A DNA stretch of 64,000 nt from Streptomyces caniscabiei (lineage in GTDB: Bacteria; Actinomycetota; Actinomycetes; Streptomycetales; Streptomycetaceae), in assembly GCF_014930365.1 (NCBI RefSeq), contig NZ_JABXWI010000013.1:1-64000 (forward strand), given 5' to 3'. Positions 41,115 to 49,484 of the stretch are shown in pieces. Below the pieces are notes generated by a model. That model searched no databases. It was not told where the DNA came from and worked only from the letters and a program-made list of their open reading frames with translations. How positions within the stretch are numbered: the stretch's first letter is position 1; each line of letters opens with the position of its first letter. The position numbers were made by a program, and so were the translations under genes.

Positions 41115-41657
41115 CTACGCCCCGTACTCCTCCTGCGCCTTCCGGTGCGCCTTGGCCAGCTCCGTGTAGTGGGTCCCGTTCAGCGTCACCATGTCCCGCT
41201 CCTCGTCGGTGAGCGGCCGCTTCACCTTCGCGGGCACCCCCGCGACCAGCGAACCCGGTGGCACCCGCATGCCCTGCGGGACCAGCGCCTGCGCGGCCAC
41301 CAGCGACCCCGCACCGATCACCGCGCCGTTCAGCACCGTCGCGCCCATCCCGATCAGACAGTCGTCCTCGACGGTCGCCCCGTGCACCACCGCGTTGTGC
41401 CCGATGGACACCCGCTCACCGATCGAGACGGGGAAACCGGGATCGACGTGCAAGACGCAGTTGTCCTGGACATTGGCGTCGGCGCCGATGACGATCGGCT
41501 CGAACTCGGCCCGCAGCACCGCCCCGTACCAGACGCTCGCTCCCGGCCGCAGGGTCACGTCGCCGATCACCGTCGACGTGGGGGACACGAACGCGGCCTC
41601 CTCCACCTCCGGCTTCTTGCCGCCGAACGTCGTGATCAGGGCCCGCTGCCGGTTCAT
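41115..41657 (-). CDS. Gamma-carbonic anhydrase-like hexapeptide protein
   Basis: A 180-residue left-handed beta-helix protein of the gamma-carbonic anhydrase/PaaY family: hexapeptide turns (VIGDVTL, VWYGAVLRAE, VQDNCVLHV, GHNAVVHGATV) are in order, and metal-ligand histidines occur in VLHVDPG and IGHNAVVHG. The catalytic status is unknown because close relatives include ferripyochelin-binding proteins. Length is normal, and the ATG at 41657 starts MNRQRALITTFGGKKP. It is convergent with dedA. Confidence 0.88.
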   Translation of the reverse strand: MNRQRALITTFGGKKPEVEEAAFVSPTSTVIGDVTLRPGASVWYGAVLRAEFEPIVIGADANVQDNCVLHVDPGFPVSIGERVSIGHNAVVHGATVEDDCLIGMGATVLNGAVIGAGSLVAAQALVPQGMRVPPGSLVAGVPAKVKRPLTDEERDMVTLNGTHYTELAKAHRKAQEEYGA

Positions 41658-41787
41658 CGCCGCCTCCAGATGCTGGGTGAAGATCAGTGCTCACCCGCAC
41701 CGTAAGCCATGGGGTGCGCGTCGCGTGGGGTGAAGATCACAGCCGTACGACGTCATGCGGATGCCGCCCGGTGAGTACGGTGAGCGG

Positions 41788-42540
41788 GTGCCGAAGAAGA
41801 ACACGTTCTCGTCCTGGTGGGGCCGCCTCGCGCAGCGCGCCGTCCACGCGGGCTGGGCGTGGTTGCAGCGCACGGGGTCGGTGACGGCCGAGCGGCCCGG
41901 CCGCCTCCGCTTCGGCGCGATGGGAACGGGTACCAGGCTGGCCTTCCCGCTCGGCACCGTCTTCGGTGAGCCGTGGATCCACCTGGGCTCCCACTGCATC
42001 ATCGGCGAGCAGGTCACCCTGACCGCCGGCCTGATGCCCGACCTGGACCTCGGCGCGGAACCGATCCTGCGCATCGGCGACGGGGTCGTGCTCGGCCGGG
42101 GCAGCCACGTCATCGCCGACACCACCGTCACCATCGGCAGCGACTGCTACTTCGGGCCGTACGTGTACGTGACCTCCACCAACCACTCCTACGACGACCC
42201 GCACGAGCCGATCGGCAAGCAGTGGCCCCGGATGGATCCCGTGTCGATCGGACCCGGCTGCTGGATCGGCACCGGCGCGGTGATCCTTCCGGGGGCGCGG
42301 ATCGGGCGGAACGTGGTCGTCGCGGCGGGGGCGGTGGTGCGCGGGGCGGTGCCCGACCACTCGGTGGTGGCCGGGGCGCCCGCGCGGGTCGTGCGCCGGT
42401 GGGACCCGGCCGAGGGGTGGCAGCCCCCGATCCGGACACCCGCGCCGGTACCGATCCCCGACGGGGTCACGCCCGAGCAGTTGCTGGCGTTGACGGAGTG
42501 GGACGCGCGGGGGGCCGAGGAGTCGGCCCAGGGGGCCTGA
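41788..42540 (+). CDS. Hexapeptide-repeat acyltransferase
   Basis: A 250-residue protein of the left-handed beta-helix acyltransferase superfamily: LGSHCIIGEQVTLTAGL, IGDGVVLGRGSHVIADTTVTIGSD and GCWIGTGAVILPGARIGRNVVVAAGAVVRGAVPDHSVVAG are successive coils, and STNHSYDDP carries the catalytic-type histidine. It probably acetylates a sugar or antibiotic-like substrate. The GTG at 41788 (MPKKNTFSSWWGRL) is preferred; the frame is open slightly further up. Its C-terminal 40 residues are an added helical tail. Confidence 0.82.
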   Translation: MPKKNTFSSWWGRLAQRAVHAGWAWLQRTGSVTAERPGRLRFGAMGTGTRLAFPLGTVFGEPWIHLGSHCIIGEQVTLTAGLMPDLDLGAEPILRIGDGVVLGRGSHVIADTTVTIGSDCYFGPYVYVTSTNHSYDDPHEPIGKQWPRMDPVSIGPGCWIGTGAVILPGARIGRNVVVAAGAVVRGAVPDHSVVAGAPARVVRRWDPAEGWQPPIRTPAPVPIPDGVTPEQLLALTEWDARGAEESAQGA

Positions 42541-42603
42541 GGGGGCGCGGCCCTCGCAGTACAGTTCGGTGAACGTCGGGTGCGGCCGCCTCCGTTCGTC
42601 GTG

Positions 42604-42630
42604 TTGGACTCTGTCACTGAGATATTGGAC
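42604..42630 (+). promoter_or_regulatory. Direct repeat TTGGAC upstream of XRE-cupin gene
   Basis: TTGGAC occurs at 42604-42609 and 42625-42630, exactly 21 bases (two helical turns) apart, ending 5 bases before the start of the regulator gene. It may be an autoregulatory site; one copy may double as a -35 element. Confidence 0.35.
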
Positions 42631-42635
42631 GGAAC

Positions 42636-43208
42636 GTGTCGGACCTCGACCTGCTGACCCAGTCCCTGGCGCGGAACGTCAAGCGCTGGCGCACCGAGCG
42701 CGGGTTCACCCTGGACACGCTGGCGGCTCGCGCCGGAGTCAGCCGCGGGATGCTCATCCAGATCGAACAGGCCCGCACCAACCCCAGTCTCGGTACCGTC
42801 GTCAAGATCGGCGACGCCCTCGGGGTCAGCATCACCACCCTGCTCGACTACGAACAGGGGCCCAAGGTCCGGGTCGTTCCGGCCGAGCAGGTGGTCCGCC
42901 TGTGGCACACCGAGACGGGCAGCTACAGCCGGCTGCTGGCCGGTACGGAGGCGCCCGGTCCGCTGGAGATGTGGGACTGGCGGCTGATGCCGGGCGAGGG
43001 CAGCCGCTCGGACCCGCACCCCGTGGGCACGGTCGAGATCGCCCATGTCACGGCGGGCGAGCTGACCCTCACCGTGGACGGCGCCGAGTACCGGGTCCCG
43101 GCCGGCGCGAGCGTCACCTTCGAGGCGGGCGCGGCCCACGAGTACGCCAACCGGGGCGACGTGCCGACCGAGATGGTGCTCACGGTCTCGGTGCCGGCCG
43201 TGCCCTGA
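42636..43208 (+). CDS. XRE-family regulator with cupin domain
   Basis: A 190-residue regulator: a helix-turn-helix of the XRE type (residues about 12-66, TLDTLAARAGVSRGMLIQIEQARTNPS) followed by a cupin sensor domain (VEIAHVTAGELTLTVDGAEYRVPAGASVTF). Such HTH-cupin proteins usually bind a small ligand or metal and control nearby metabolic genes. The GTG at 42636 begins the conserved SDLDLLTQSLARNVKRW. It is 45 bases upstream of a YbaK-family gene on the same strand. Confidence 0.9.
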   Translation: MSDLDLLTQSLARNVKRWRTERGFTLDTLAARAGVSRGMLIQIEQARTNPSLGTVVKIGDALGVSITTLLDYEQGPKVRVVPAEQVVRLWHTETGSYSRLLAGTEAPGPLEMWDWRLMPGEGSRSDPHPVGTVEIAHVTAGELTLTVDGAEYRVPAGASVTFEAGAAHEYANRGDVPTEMVLTVSVPAVP

Positions 43209-43253
43209 GGCACCGCGGCAGGGCGGCCCAGGGGCTTTAGTAACGTGCGGCTC

Positions 43254-43814
43254 ATGCGCGCACCCATCGGAGACTTCGACCACGCCACCCCCGCCCCCGA
43301 CTGCCTGGACGACCTCGTCCGCCCGGTCGCGGACGCCGTACGCGACTGGCCCGGCAGCGTGCCCGCCGACCAGATCCTGTACGTCGAGACGGAGCCCGAG
43401 TGGGCCGACACCGCGGTGTTCGTCCAGCACTACGGGCAGGACCTGCTCGAACGGTCCGCGAACTGCGTGGTCGTCGCGGGCAAGCGGGGCGGCGGGACGA
43501 GCCTGGCCGCCTGTGTCGTGCTCTCCACCACCCGCGTCGACGTCAACGGTGTGGTCCGCCGCCGACTGGGCGCCCGCAAGGCCTCGTTCGCGTCGATGGA
43601 CACCGCCACCGGGGAGACCGGGATGGAGTACGGCGGCATCACGCCCGTCGGGCTGCCCGCCGCGTGGCCGGTACTGGTCGACTCGGCCGTGGTCGACCTG
43701 CCGTACGTCCTGGTCGGCAGCGGACGGCGGCGCGGCAAGCTGCTGGTGCCGGGGAAGGCGTTCGCGGAGCTGCCGAACGCGGTGGTGCTGGAGGGGCTGG
43801 GCGTCACCGTCTGA
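43254..43814 (+). CDS. YbaK/EbsC aminoacyl-tRNA deacylase-like protein
   Basis: A 186-residue protein of the YbaK/ProX editing superfamily: GMEYGGITPVGLP matches the GG-(I/V)-xP-x-G-x-P signature of the deacylase fold, and the lysine in GARKASFAS resembles the catalytic one. Family members hydrolyse Cys-tRNAPro or Ala-tRNAPro to correct mischarging. The ATG at 43254 is chosen; TAGTAA-like -10 sequence 11 bases upstream suggests a short leader, and GTG 43245 is an alternative. It is possibly co-controlled with the upstream XRE-cupin regulator. Confidence 0.8.
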   Translation: MRAPIGDFDHATPAPDCLDDLVRPVADAVRDWPGSVPADQILYVETEPEWADTAVFVQHYGQDLLERSANCVVVAGKRGGGTSLAACVVLSTTRVDVNGVVRRRLGARKASFASMDTATGETGMEYGGITPVGLPAAWPVLVDSAVVDLPYVLVGSGRRRGKLLVPGKAFAELPNAVVLEGLGVTV

Positions 43815-43863
43815 AGGGTGGCCCACTGAAGGGGGCGCCCCTGTCGCCGCCGGAAACGCCGAC

Positions 43864-43893
43864 GTCGGGCCCGGGCGGTGGCCCGGACCCGAC
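43864..43893. terminator. Hairpin between convergent YbaK and FMN-reductase genes
   Basis: GTCGGGCCCGGGC and GCCCGGACCCGAC form a 13-bp stem with one mismatch and a GGTG loop, placed between two convergent genes ending at 43814 and 43916; probably bidirectional. Confidence 0.65.
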
Positions 43894-43915
43894 GAGGGGT
43901 GACTGAGGACGGGCC

Positions 43916-44476
43916 TCAGGCGGCGGCGGTGCCCGCCTTGCTGGTGAGCTGGTTCAGGACCTCGGTGAGGCCGGTGACGACCTCGGCGTCGTCGGCCGGG
44001 TGGGTCTCGGCGAAGCGGACGACCGAGCCGGGGATGGAGAGCTTGGCCTCCTCCAGGACCGTGGCACCGGCGATGCCGACGGCCTTGCGGGTCTCGTCCT
44101 GCGCCCACACGCCGCCGAACTGGCCGAACGCGGTGCCGACCACGGCGACCGGCTTGCCGGTGAAGGCGCCGGCGCCGTACGGGCGGGACAGCCAGTCGAT
44201 GGCGTTCTTCAGGACGGCGGGGATGGTGCCGTTGTACTCGGGGGAGAAGAGCAGGAAGCCGTCGGCCTGGCCGGCGGCCTCACGCAGGCGCGCGGCGGTG
44301 GCCGGGAGGGCGGCCTCGTTGTCGATGTCCTCGTTGTAGAACGGGACGTCGGCCAGACCCTCGTACAGCTCGATCTCGACGCCCTCGGGGGCGTGCTTCA
44401 CAGCGGCCTCGGCGAGCTGACGGTTGTGCGAACCGGCGCGAAGGCTGCCGACGAGCGCGAGGATGCGTACGGACAT
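43916..44476 (-). CDS. NAD(P)H-dependent FMN reductase
   Basis: A 186-residue flavodoxin-like quinone or FMN reductase: LALVGSLRAGSHNRQLAEAA is the FMN phosphate-binding loop and LLFSPEYNGTIPAVLKNAIDWLSRP the isoalloxazine-binding region with the SPEYN signature. It probably reduces quinones, chromate or azo compounds with NAD(P)H and may give oxidative or electrophile resistance. It starts at ATG 44476, divergent from a TetR gene; three related palindromes lie between them. Confidence 0.92.
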   Translation of the reverse strand: MSVRILALVGSLRAGSHNRQLAEAAVKHAPEGVEIELYEGLADVPFYNEDIDNEAALPATAARLREAAGQADGFLLFSPEYNGTIPAVLKNAIDWLSRPYGAGAFTGKPVAVVGTAFGQFGGVWAQDETRKAVGIAGATVLEEAKLSIPGSVVRFAETHPADDAEVVTGLTEVLNQLTSKAGTAAA

Positions 44477-44528
44477 GAGCTGACTCCTAGCAAAGGGTGT
44501 GCGCGTAGGGAACACGTGAGGCAAGCCA

Positions 44529-44542
44529 CGGACCGGGGTCTG
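44529..44542. promoter_or_regulatory. TetR operator copy O1 (imperfect)
   Basis: CGGACCGGGGTCTG is an imperfect version of the palindrome CGGACCGNGGTCCG. It lies 53-66 bases upstream of the FMN-reductase start. Confidence 0.55.
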
Positions 44543-44554
44543 CGGTACCTGCGA

Positions 44555-44572
44555 AACGGACCGTGGTCCGTT
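44555..44572. promoter_or_regulatory. TetR operator copy O2 (perfect palindrome)
   Basis: AACGGACCGTGGTCCGTT is a perfect 18-bp palindrome between the FMN-reductase and TetR genes. Its length and position fit a TetR dimer site; it is the best of three related copies. Confidence 0.8.
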
Positions 44573-44591
44573 GAAATTTGTAGCAGCTATC

Positions 44592-44605
44592 CGGACCGGG
44601 GTCCA
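44592..44605. promoter_or_regulatory. TetR operator copy O3 (nearly perfect)
   Basis: CGGACCGGGGTCCA keeps GGACC and GGTCC in the same spacing as O2. It ends 31 bases before the TetR start, so it would mediate autorepression. Confidence 0.65.
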
Positions 44606-44635
44606 CTTGTGTGTGGTGAGCGTTACGCTCATTTC

Positions 44636-45292
44636 ATGAAAGAGTCGCTGCCGCCCTTCCCGGCGCCTCAGGATCCGGACCCCCTCGACGGACTGCTGAA
44701 CCTCACCCCCACCGTCACCGAACAGCCCCGACTGCGCGCGGACGCGGCCCGCAACCGCATGCGGCTGCTGGAGGTCGCCGCCCGCCTCGCGGCGGAGTGC
44801 GGGGCCGCGAACCTGACCATGGAGGCCGTGGCGACCGCCGCAGAGGTGGGCAAGGGCACCGTCTTCCGGCGGTTCGGCGACCGCTTCGGGCTCCTGGCCG
44901 CACTCCTCGACCACCAGGAGCGGGAGCTCCAGGCCGCGTTCCTGTCCGGGCCGCCCCCGCTCGGCCCCGACGCGCCCCCCGTCGAGCGGCTGCACGCCTT
45001 CGGCGCCGCCGTCATCCGGCACGAGTACGCCCATCGCGACCTCTACCTCGCCGCCCGCGCGGACGCCACCCGCCGGCACGCCAACCCGGCCACCCAGCTC
45101 CGCCTCGGCCACCTGTGCATGCTGCTGCGCCGCGCCGGGGCGAAGGGCGACATCGAGCTGCTGGCGCAGACCCTGCTGGGCTATCTGGACATCAACCTCG
45201 TCGACCACCTGGTGGAGCGGCGCGGGATGTCCCTCGACCGGCTGGAGCGGGGCTGGGGGGAGCTGATCACGCGGCTGGTCGTGGCGGCGTAG
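44636..45292 (+). CDS. TetR-family regulator
   Basis: A 218-residue repressor: helix-turn-helix at about residues 40-80 (LLEVAARLAAECGAANLTMEAVATAAEVGKGTVFRRFGDRFGLL), then an all-helical ligand-binding domain. Unlike many TetR proteins it has a 35-residue leader before the HTH. It very likely represses the divergent FMN-reductase gene through the three CGGACC/GGTCC palindromes. The ATG at 44636 lies in a promoter-like context, so the mRNA leader is short. Confidence 0.92.
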   Translation: MKESLPPFPAPQDPDPLDGLLNLTPTVTEQPRLRADAARNRMRLLEVAARLAAECGAANLTMEAVATAAEVGKGTVFRRFGDRFGLLAALLDHQERELQAAFLSGPPPLGPDAPPVERLHAFGAAVIRHEYAHRDLYLAARADATRRHANPATQLRLGHLCMLLRRAGAKGDIELLAQTLLGYLDINLVDHLVERRGMSLDRLERGWGELITRLVVAA

Positions 45293-45375
45293 GGCAGTCA
45301 AAGCGACCGCTTGGTAACTTGGGGGCCGGGTGTCGGGGAGGGGCCTCGTACGCCGGGCGCAGCGGGAGGGGCCAC

Positions 45376-46314
45376 ATGACCGACACGAACGCGGTGAGCG
45401 ACGGGAACGGCGAGAGCGCCGCGGGTGGTGGGGGCGGCCGGACGGACTTCGTCGGGACCGGCTTCTTCTCCTCCGTGGACGACGTCTCGGCGCAGCTCGC
45501 CGCAGCGGGCTACCTGGCCTCCACCGCCGTCGCCACCACCGTCTTCCTGGCCGACCGGCTCGGCAAGCCGCTGCTGGTGGAGGGCCCGGCGGGCGTGGGC
45601 AAGACCGAACTGGCCAAGGCCGTCGCGCAGGTCGGCGCCGCCCGCCTGGTCCGGCTCCAGTGCTACGAGGGCATCGACGAGTCCCGCGCCCTGTACGAGT
45701 GGAACCACGCCAAGCAGCTGCTGCGCATCACCGCCGGGCGCGACGAGGCCTGGGACGAGACCCGCTCCGACATCTTCAGCGACGAGTTCCTGCTCACCCG
45801 CCCCCTGCTGACGGCGATCCGGGGCGACGAGCCGACCGTGCTCCTCATCGACGAGACCGACAAGGCGGACGTCGAGGTGGAGGGGCTGCTGCTGGAGGTG
45901 CTGAGCGACTTCCAGGTCACCGTGCCCGAGCTGGGTACGATCACCGCGACCCGGCGCCCCTTCACCGTCCTCACCTCGAACGCCACGCGCGAGCTCTCCG
46001 AGGCGCTCCGCCGCCGCTGTCTCTTCCTCCATCTCGGCTTCCCCGACGCCGAGTTGGAGCGGCGGATCGTCACGCTCAGGGTCCCCGGCCTGGACGACAC
46101 CCTCGCCGACTCCCTGGTCCGGGTGGTCGGCGCGCTGCGGGAGATGGAGCTGCGCAAGGCCCCCTCCGTCGCCGAGACCATCGACTGGGCGCGCACCCTG
46201 CTGGCCCTCGGTGCCGACACCCTCGACGAGGCCGTCGTCCGGGACAGCCTCGGCGTGATCCTCAAGCACCAGGACGACATCGAGAAGGCCGCGCGGAAGC
46301 TGACGCTGGTATGA
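45376..46314 (+). CDS. MoxR-type AAA+ ATPase
   Basis: A 312-residue AAA+ ATPase of the MoxR class: Walker A GPAGVGKT (residue about 70), Walker B LLIDETDKAD, sensor region LTSNATRELSEALRRRCLFLHLGFP. MoxR ATPases act as chaperones with VWA-domain partners, often to mature metal or cofactor enzymes. The ATG at 45376 begins MTDTNAVSDG with a Gly-rich start. It is coupled by an ATGA overlap to the VWA gene that follows, which is its partner. Confidence 0.92.
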   Translation: MTDTNAVSDGNGESAAGGGGGRTDFVGTGFFSSVDDVSAQLAAAGYLASTAVATTVFLADRLGKPLLVEGPAGVGKTELAKAVAQVGAARLVRLQCYEGIDESRALYEWNHAKQLLRITAGRDEAWDETRSDIFSDEFLLTRPLLTAIRGDEPTVLLIDETDKADVEVEGLLLEVLSDFQVTVPELGTITATRRPFTVLTSNATRELSEALRRRCLFLHLGFPDAELERRIVTLRVPGLDDTLADSLVRVVGALREMELRKAPSVAETIDWARTLLALGADTLDEAVVRDSLGVILKHQDDIEKAARKLTLV

Positions 46315-47864
46315 GCGCCGGGGCCCGCGGCGCGAGCGGTACGACCCCGGCATCCACACTGCCCGACCGGCTGACCGCGTTCGTACGGGCGTTGCGCGGC
46401 CACGGCATACGGATCGGGCCCGGCGAGACCGTCGACGCCGCGGCCGTGCTGGAGGTGCTGGGCCTCACCGACCGGGAGCGGATCCGGGAGGGGCTCGCGG
46501 CGGCACTGCTCCGCGCCGACCGGCAACGGGCCGTCTTCGACGCGGCCTTCGAGCTGTACTTCCCGCTCGGCGTGGGGGAGTTGACGGGGGCACGGGGCGC
46601 GTCGGCCGGTGACCGGGACGAGTTCCGCGAGCGGCTCGCCGAGGCGCTGGCCGCGAACGACACGGCGGCGCTCACCCGGCTCGCCGCCGAGGCGGTGGAA
46701 CTGTTCGGCCGTTACGGCTCCCCGGGCTCGGACGGCTGGTCGGCCCACCAGACGCTGGACCGCCTCCGACCGCAGACGCTGCTGGCCCGGATCCTCGCGG
46801 GTGCGCGGGGGGACGGCGAAGGGGCCGGGCTCGGTGGCGCCGGCTCCGGTGCGGGCGGGGGAGCCGGTGCGGGTGGCGGGGCCGGTGGTGGGTTCCGTAT
46901 GGGATTCGGTGGAGGGCTCGCCCTCGGCCCGGGGACGGGCTCCGGGGCGGGCGTGGGCGCCGGGGCCGCGCTCGGTTCGGGCGGGTTCACCGAGCGGTTG
47001 GACGCCGACGAGATCCGGCGCCGGATCGAGGACTTCCGCGACCGCGTGCGGACCGAGGCGCGGCGACGGGTCGCCGAGCGCCGGGGTGCGGAGAAGATCG
47101 CCGAGCGCGGGATCGCGCCGAGCGCCGACCAGGTCGACTTCCTCGTCGCCAACCGCGAACAGCTCGTCGAACTGCGCCGTACCGTCCAGCCGTTGGCGCG
47201 TAAGCTCGCGACCCGGCTGGCCGCCAGGCGGCGCAGGGCCGCGCGCGGCCAGATCGACATCCGGCGCACGCTCCGGCGTTCGCTGTCCACCGGGGGCGTG
47301 CCGCTGCGCCCGGCCTATCGACGGCACCGGCCGGCCCGCCCGGAGATCGTGCTGCTCTGCGACGTGTCCGGTTCGGTCGCCGGGTTCGCGAACTTCACGA
47401 TGCTCCTGGTGCAGGCGATGCGGGACCAGTTCAGCAAGGTCAGGGTCTACGCCTTCGTCAACCGCGTCGACGAGGTCACCCGTCTCGTCACCACCGGGCA
47501 GGCCGACCCGGCCGAACTCGGCCGCCGGATCGCCACCGGGGCCACGCTCACCGGGTGGCACGGCAGCAGCGACTACGGTGCCGCGCTCGGTGAGTTCGCC
47601 GAGCGCCATCTCGACGCCGTGGGCCCGCGTACCTCGGTGATCGTGCTCGGGGACGCCCGCACCAACGGGTTCGACCCCAACGCGGAGGCCCTGCGGCGCA
47701 TCGTGGCCCGGGCCCGCCGCGTCCACTGGCTGAACCCCGAGACACCGAGCACCTGGGGGACGGGCGACTCCGCCGCCCCGGTCTACGCCGAGATCGTCGA
47801 CATGCACACCTGCCGGAACGCGCGCCGGCTCGGGGAACTGGTGACGCGGCTGCTGCCGGTGTGA
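46311..47864 (+). CDS. VWA-domain (CoxE-like) protein, MoxR partner
   Basis: A 517-residue protein: an N-terminal helical region (CoxE-like), a Gly/Ala-rich linker of about 60 residues (165-225), a basic helical segment, and a C-terminal von Willebrand A domain with the MIDAS motif DVSGS and TGWHGSSDYGAAL. VWA/CoxE proteins work with MoxR ATPases, for example in the insertion of metal into CO dehydrogenases; no such enzyme is encoded nearby. Start overlaps the MoxR stop (ATGA). Confidence 0.88.
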   Translation: MSAGARGASGTTPASTLPDRLTAFVRALRGHGIRIGPGETVDAAAVLEVLGLTDRERIREGLAAALLRADRQRAVFDAAFELYFPLGVGELTGARGASAGDRDEFRERLAEALAANDTAALTRLAAEAVELFGRYGSPGSDGWSAHQTLDRLRPQTLLARILAGARGDGEGAGLGGAGSGAGGGAGAGGGAGGGFRMGFGGGLALGPGTGSGAGVGAGAALGSGGFTERLDADEIRRRIEDFRDRVRTEARRRVAERRGAEKIAERGIAPSADQVDFLVANREQLVELRRTVQPLARKLATRLAARRRRAARGQIDIRRTLRRSLSTGGVPLRPAYRRHRPARPEIVLLCDVSGSVAGFANFTMLLVQAMRDQFSKVRVYAFVNRVDEVTRLVTTGQADPAELGRRIATGATLTGWHGSSDYGAALGEFAERHLDAVGPRTSVIVLGDARTNGFDPNAEALRRIVARARRVHWLNPETPSTWGTGDSAAPVYAEIVDMHTCRNARRLGELVTRLLPV

Positions 47865-47868
47865 GCCG

Positions 47869-48237
47869 TCACCCCCGGCCGGTGTCGATCACACAGAAGC
47901 GGTTGCCCTCCGGGTCGGCGAGGACGACGAAGTCGGCGTCCAGCGGATAGTCGTCCCAGTCGACGCGCCGCGCGCCGAGGCCCACCAGCCGCTCGACCTC
48001 GGCCGCCTGGTCCTCCGCGTTCCCCGCGTAGAGGTCCAGGTGCACGCGCGGCCGGTCCTGCACCGGGGTCTCGCTGAGGCCCAGGGAGATCTGCGCTCCG
48101 AGGCCCCGCGGATGCACCAGGACGACCCAGTCGTCCTCCGGCTCTTCGCGGGGGACGTACCCGAGGGCCCCCATCCAGAACGCGGCCGCCCGCCGCACGT
48201 CGGACGCGCCCATCACCACGGATCCGATTCTCAGCAC
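47869..48237 (-). CDS. VOC/glyoxalase-family protein
   Basis: A 122-residue protein of the vicinal oxygen chelate superfamily: IGSVVMGASDVRRAAAFWMGALGYV, RVHLDLYAGNAEDQAAEVERLVGLGARRV and FVVLADPEGNRFCVIDTG are the usual beta-alpha-beta repeats. The family includes glyoxalases, dioxygenases and resistance proteins; the metal-site residues His/Glu are only partly recognisable, so the activity is undecided. It is convergent with the VWA gene, 4 bases apart. Confidence 0.85.
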   Translation of the reverse strand: MLRIGSVVMGASDVRRAAAFWMGALGYVPREEPEDDWVVLVHPRGLGAQISLGLSETPVQDRPRVHLDLYAGNAEDQAAEVERLVGLGARRVDWDDYPLDADFVVLADPEGNRFCVIDTGRG

Positions 48238-48314
48238 GGTCCGATTCTCGCCCCTGCGGAACCGCCGCCCTGCGGCGATGCTGGAGACAGGCCTCGACCT
48301 CAGGAGGTGCGCCC

Positions 48315-49286
48315 ATGTCCCGCACCGTCACCGTGGGCATCGACGGTTCGCCCGAGAGCCTCGCCGCCGCCGCGTGGGCGGCCCGGGAGGCACGGCTCCG
48401 CGCACTGCCGCTGCGCCTGCTCAACGTCTGGGAGATGGTCCCCGAGCCGATGGGGCGGGCCCCGGCGCTGGGGGCGGAGACGGACACGAACGCGGGGACG
48501 GAGGCGGCGTCGGGGACGGAGGCGGCGTCGGGGACGGGCGTCGGGAAGGTGCTGCGGGAGGCGGCCGACGGGATCCGGCTGCGCCATCCCGGTGTCGACG
48601 TGGGCGTGGAGCAGTTGACGGGGCGTGCATCGGAGGAGTTGGTGAAGGCGGCTCAGGAGGCCGGGCTGCTGGTCCTCGGCTCCCGCGGGCTGAGCGGGAT
48701 CGCCGGTTTCCTGCTCGGTTCCGTGGGGCTGCACGTGGTCGCGCACACCGAGCGGCCCGTCGTCCTCGTACGGGCGGGGGAGCGGGCGGCGGACGAGCAC
48801 ATGCCGGGTCCGGCCGGGGCGTCGGCCGCCGGGGCGCCTGCCGCCGAGGCGCCGTTCAGGCCCGTCGTGCTCGGGGTGGACCTCGCCCACCCCGACCCCA
48901 CGCTGATCCGGTTCGCCTGCGAGGCGGCCGCCGTGCGCCGGACCGCGCTGCGCGTCCTCCACGTCTGGCGCCCGCCGGCCCACTCCGGCCTGCGCGAGAG
49001 GCCCGGCCTGGACGCCGATCTCGCCACCGACCTCGGCGGGACGGCCGCCGCCGCCCTGAGCGACGTACTGCGTCCCTGGCGGCTGGAGTACCCGTCCGTC
49101 GAGGTGGTGGAGGAGCCGCGGCGCGGGAAGGCCGCCGACCATCTGCTGGAGGCGTCCCGGGACGCCTGTCTGGTCGTCGTCGGGCGGCACGTCCGCCGTT
49201 CGCCGCTGGGGGCGCACATCGGGCCGGTCGCCCACGCGGTGCTGCATCACGCCGGTGTGCCCGTGGCAGTCGTCCCGCACGGCTGA
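48315..49286 (+). CDS. Universal stress protein (two Usp domains)
   Basis: A 323-residue tandem universal stress protein. The first domain opens VTVGIDGSPESLAAAAWAARE and ends GSRGLSGIAGFLLGSVGLHVVAHTERPVVLV, the second opens PVVLGVDLAHPDPTLI and ends VVGRHVRRSPLGAHIGPVAHAVLHHAGVPVAVV. The GxxG-9x-G(S/T) ATP-binding motif is close to complete in the first domain only. USPs bind ATP and accumulate under stress. The linker near residues 55-75 is made of two copies of an 18-base repeat (GGGACGGAGGCGGCGTCG). AGGAGG precedes the ATG. Confidence 0.92.
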   Translation: MSRTVTVGIDGSPESLAAAAWAAREARLRALPLRLLNVWEMVPEPMGRAPALGAETDTNAGTEAASGTEAASGTGVGKVLREAADGIRLRHPGVDVGVEQLTGRASEELVKAAQEAGLLVLGSRGLSGIAGFLLGSVGLHVVAHTERPVVLVRAGERAADEHMPGPAGASAAGAPAAEAPFRPVVLGVDLAHPDPTLIRFACEAAAVRRTALRVLHVWRPPAHSGLRERPGLDADLATDLGGTAAAALSDVLRPWRLEYPSVEVVEEPRRGKAADHLLEASRDACLVVVGRHVRRSPLGAHIGPVAHAVLHHAGVPVAVVPHG

Positions 49287-49484
49287 GACCTCGGAGACGA
49301 CCTTCGAGGACATCGCCGTACGGGCTTCCAGAAAACTCTCGGGCGGCGTGTCCGATGACAGACCCTCAAGATCAGCCGAAATCCGATCACAAGGCGCCCA
49401 AAGCCGGTCCTATAATGCCCACTTGCAGTCGCACGCTGCCGACGCCCTGGCGCGTTCCGGTCCGTGTGATTCGAAACGGGGGAT

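Noticed and set aside
46820..46995. GC-rich repeats in the VWA gene
   Set aside because: Codon-level repeats of a Gly/Ala-rich linker; irregular unit length.
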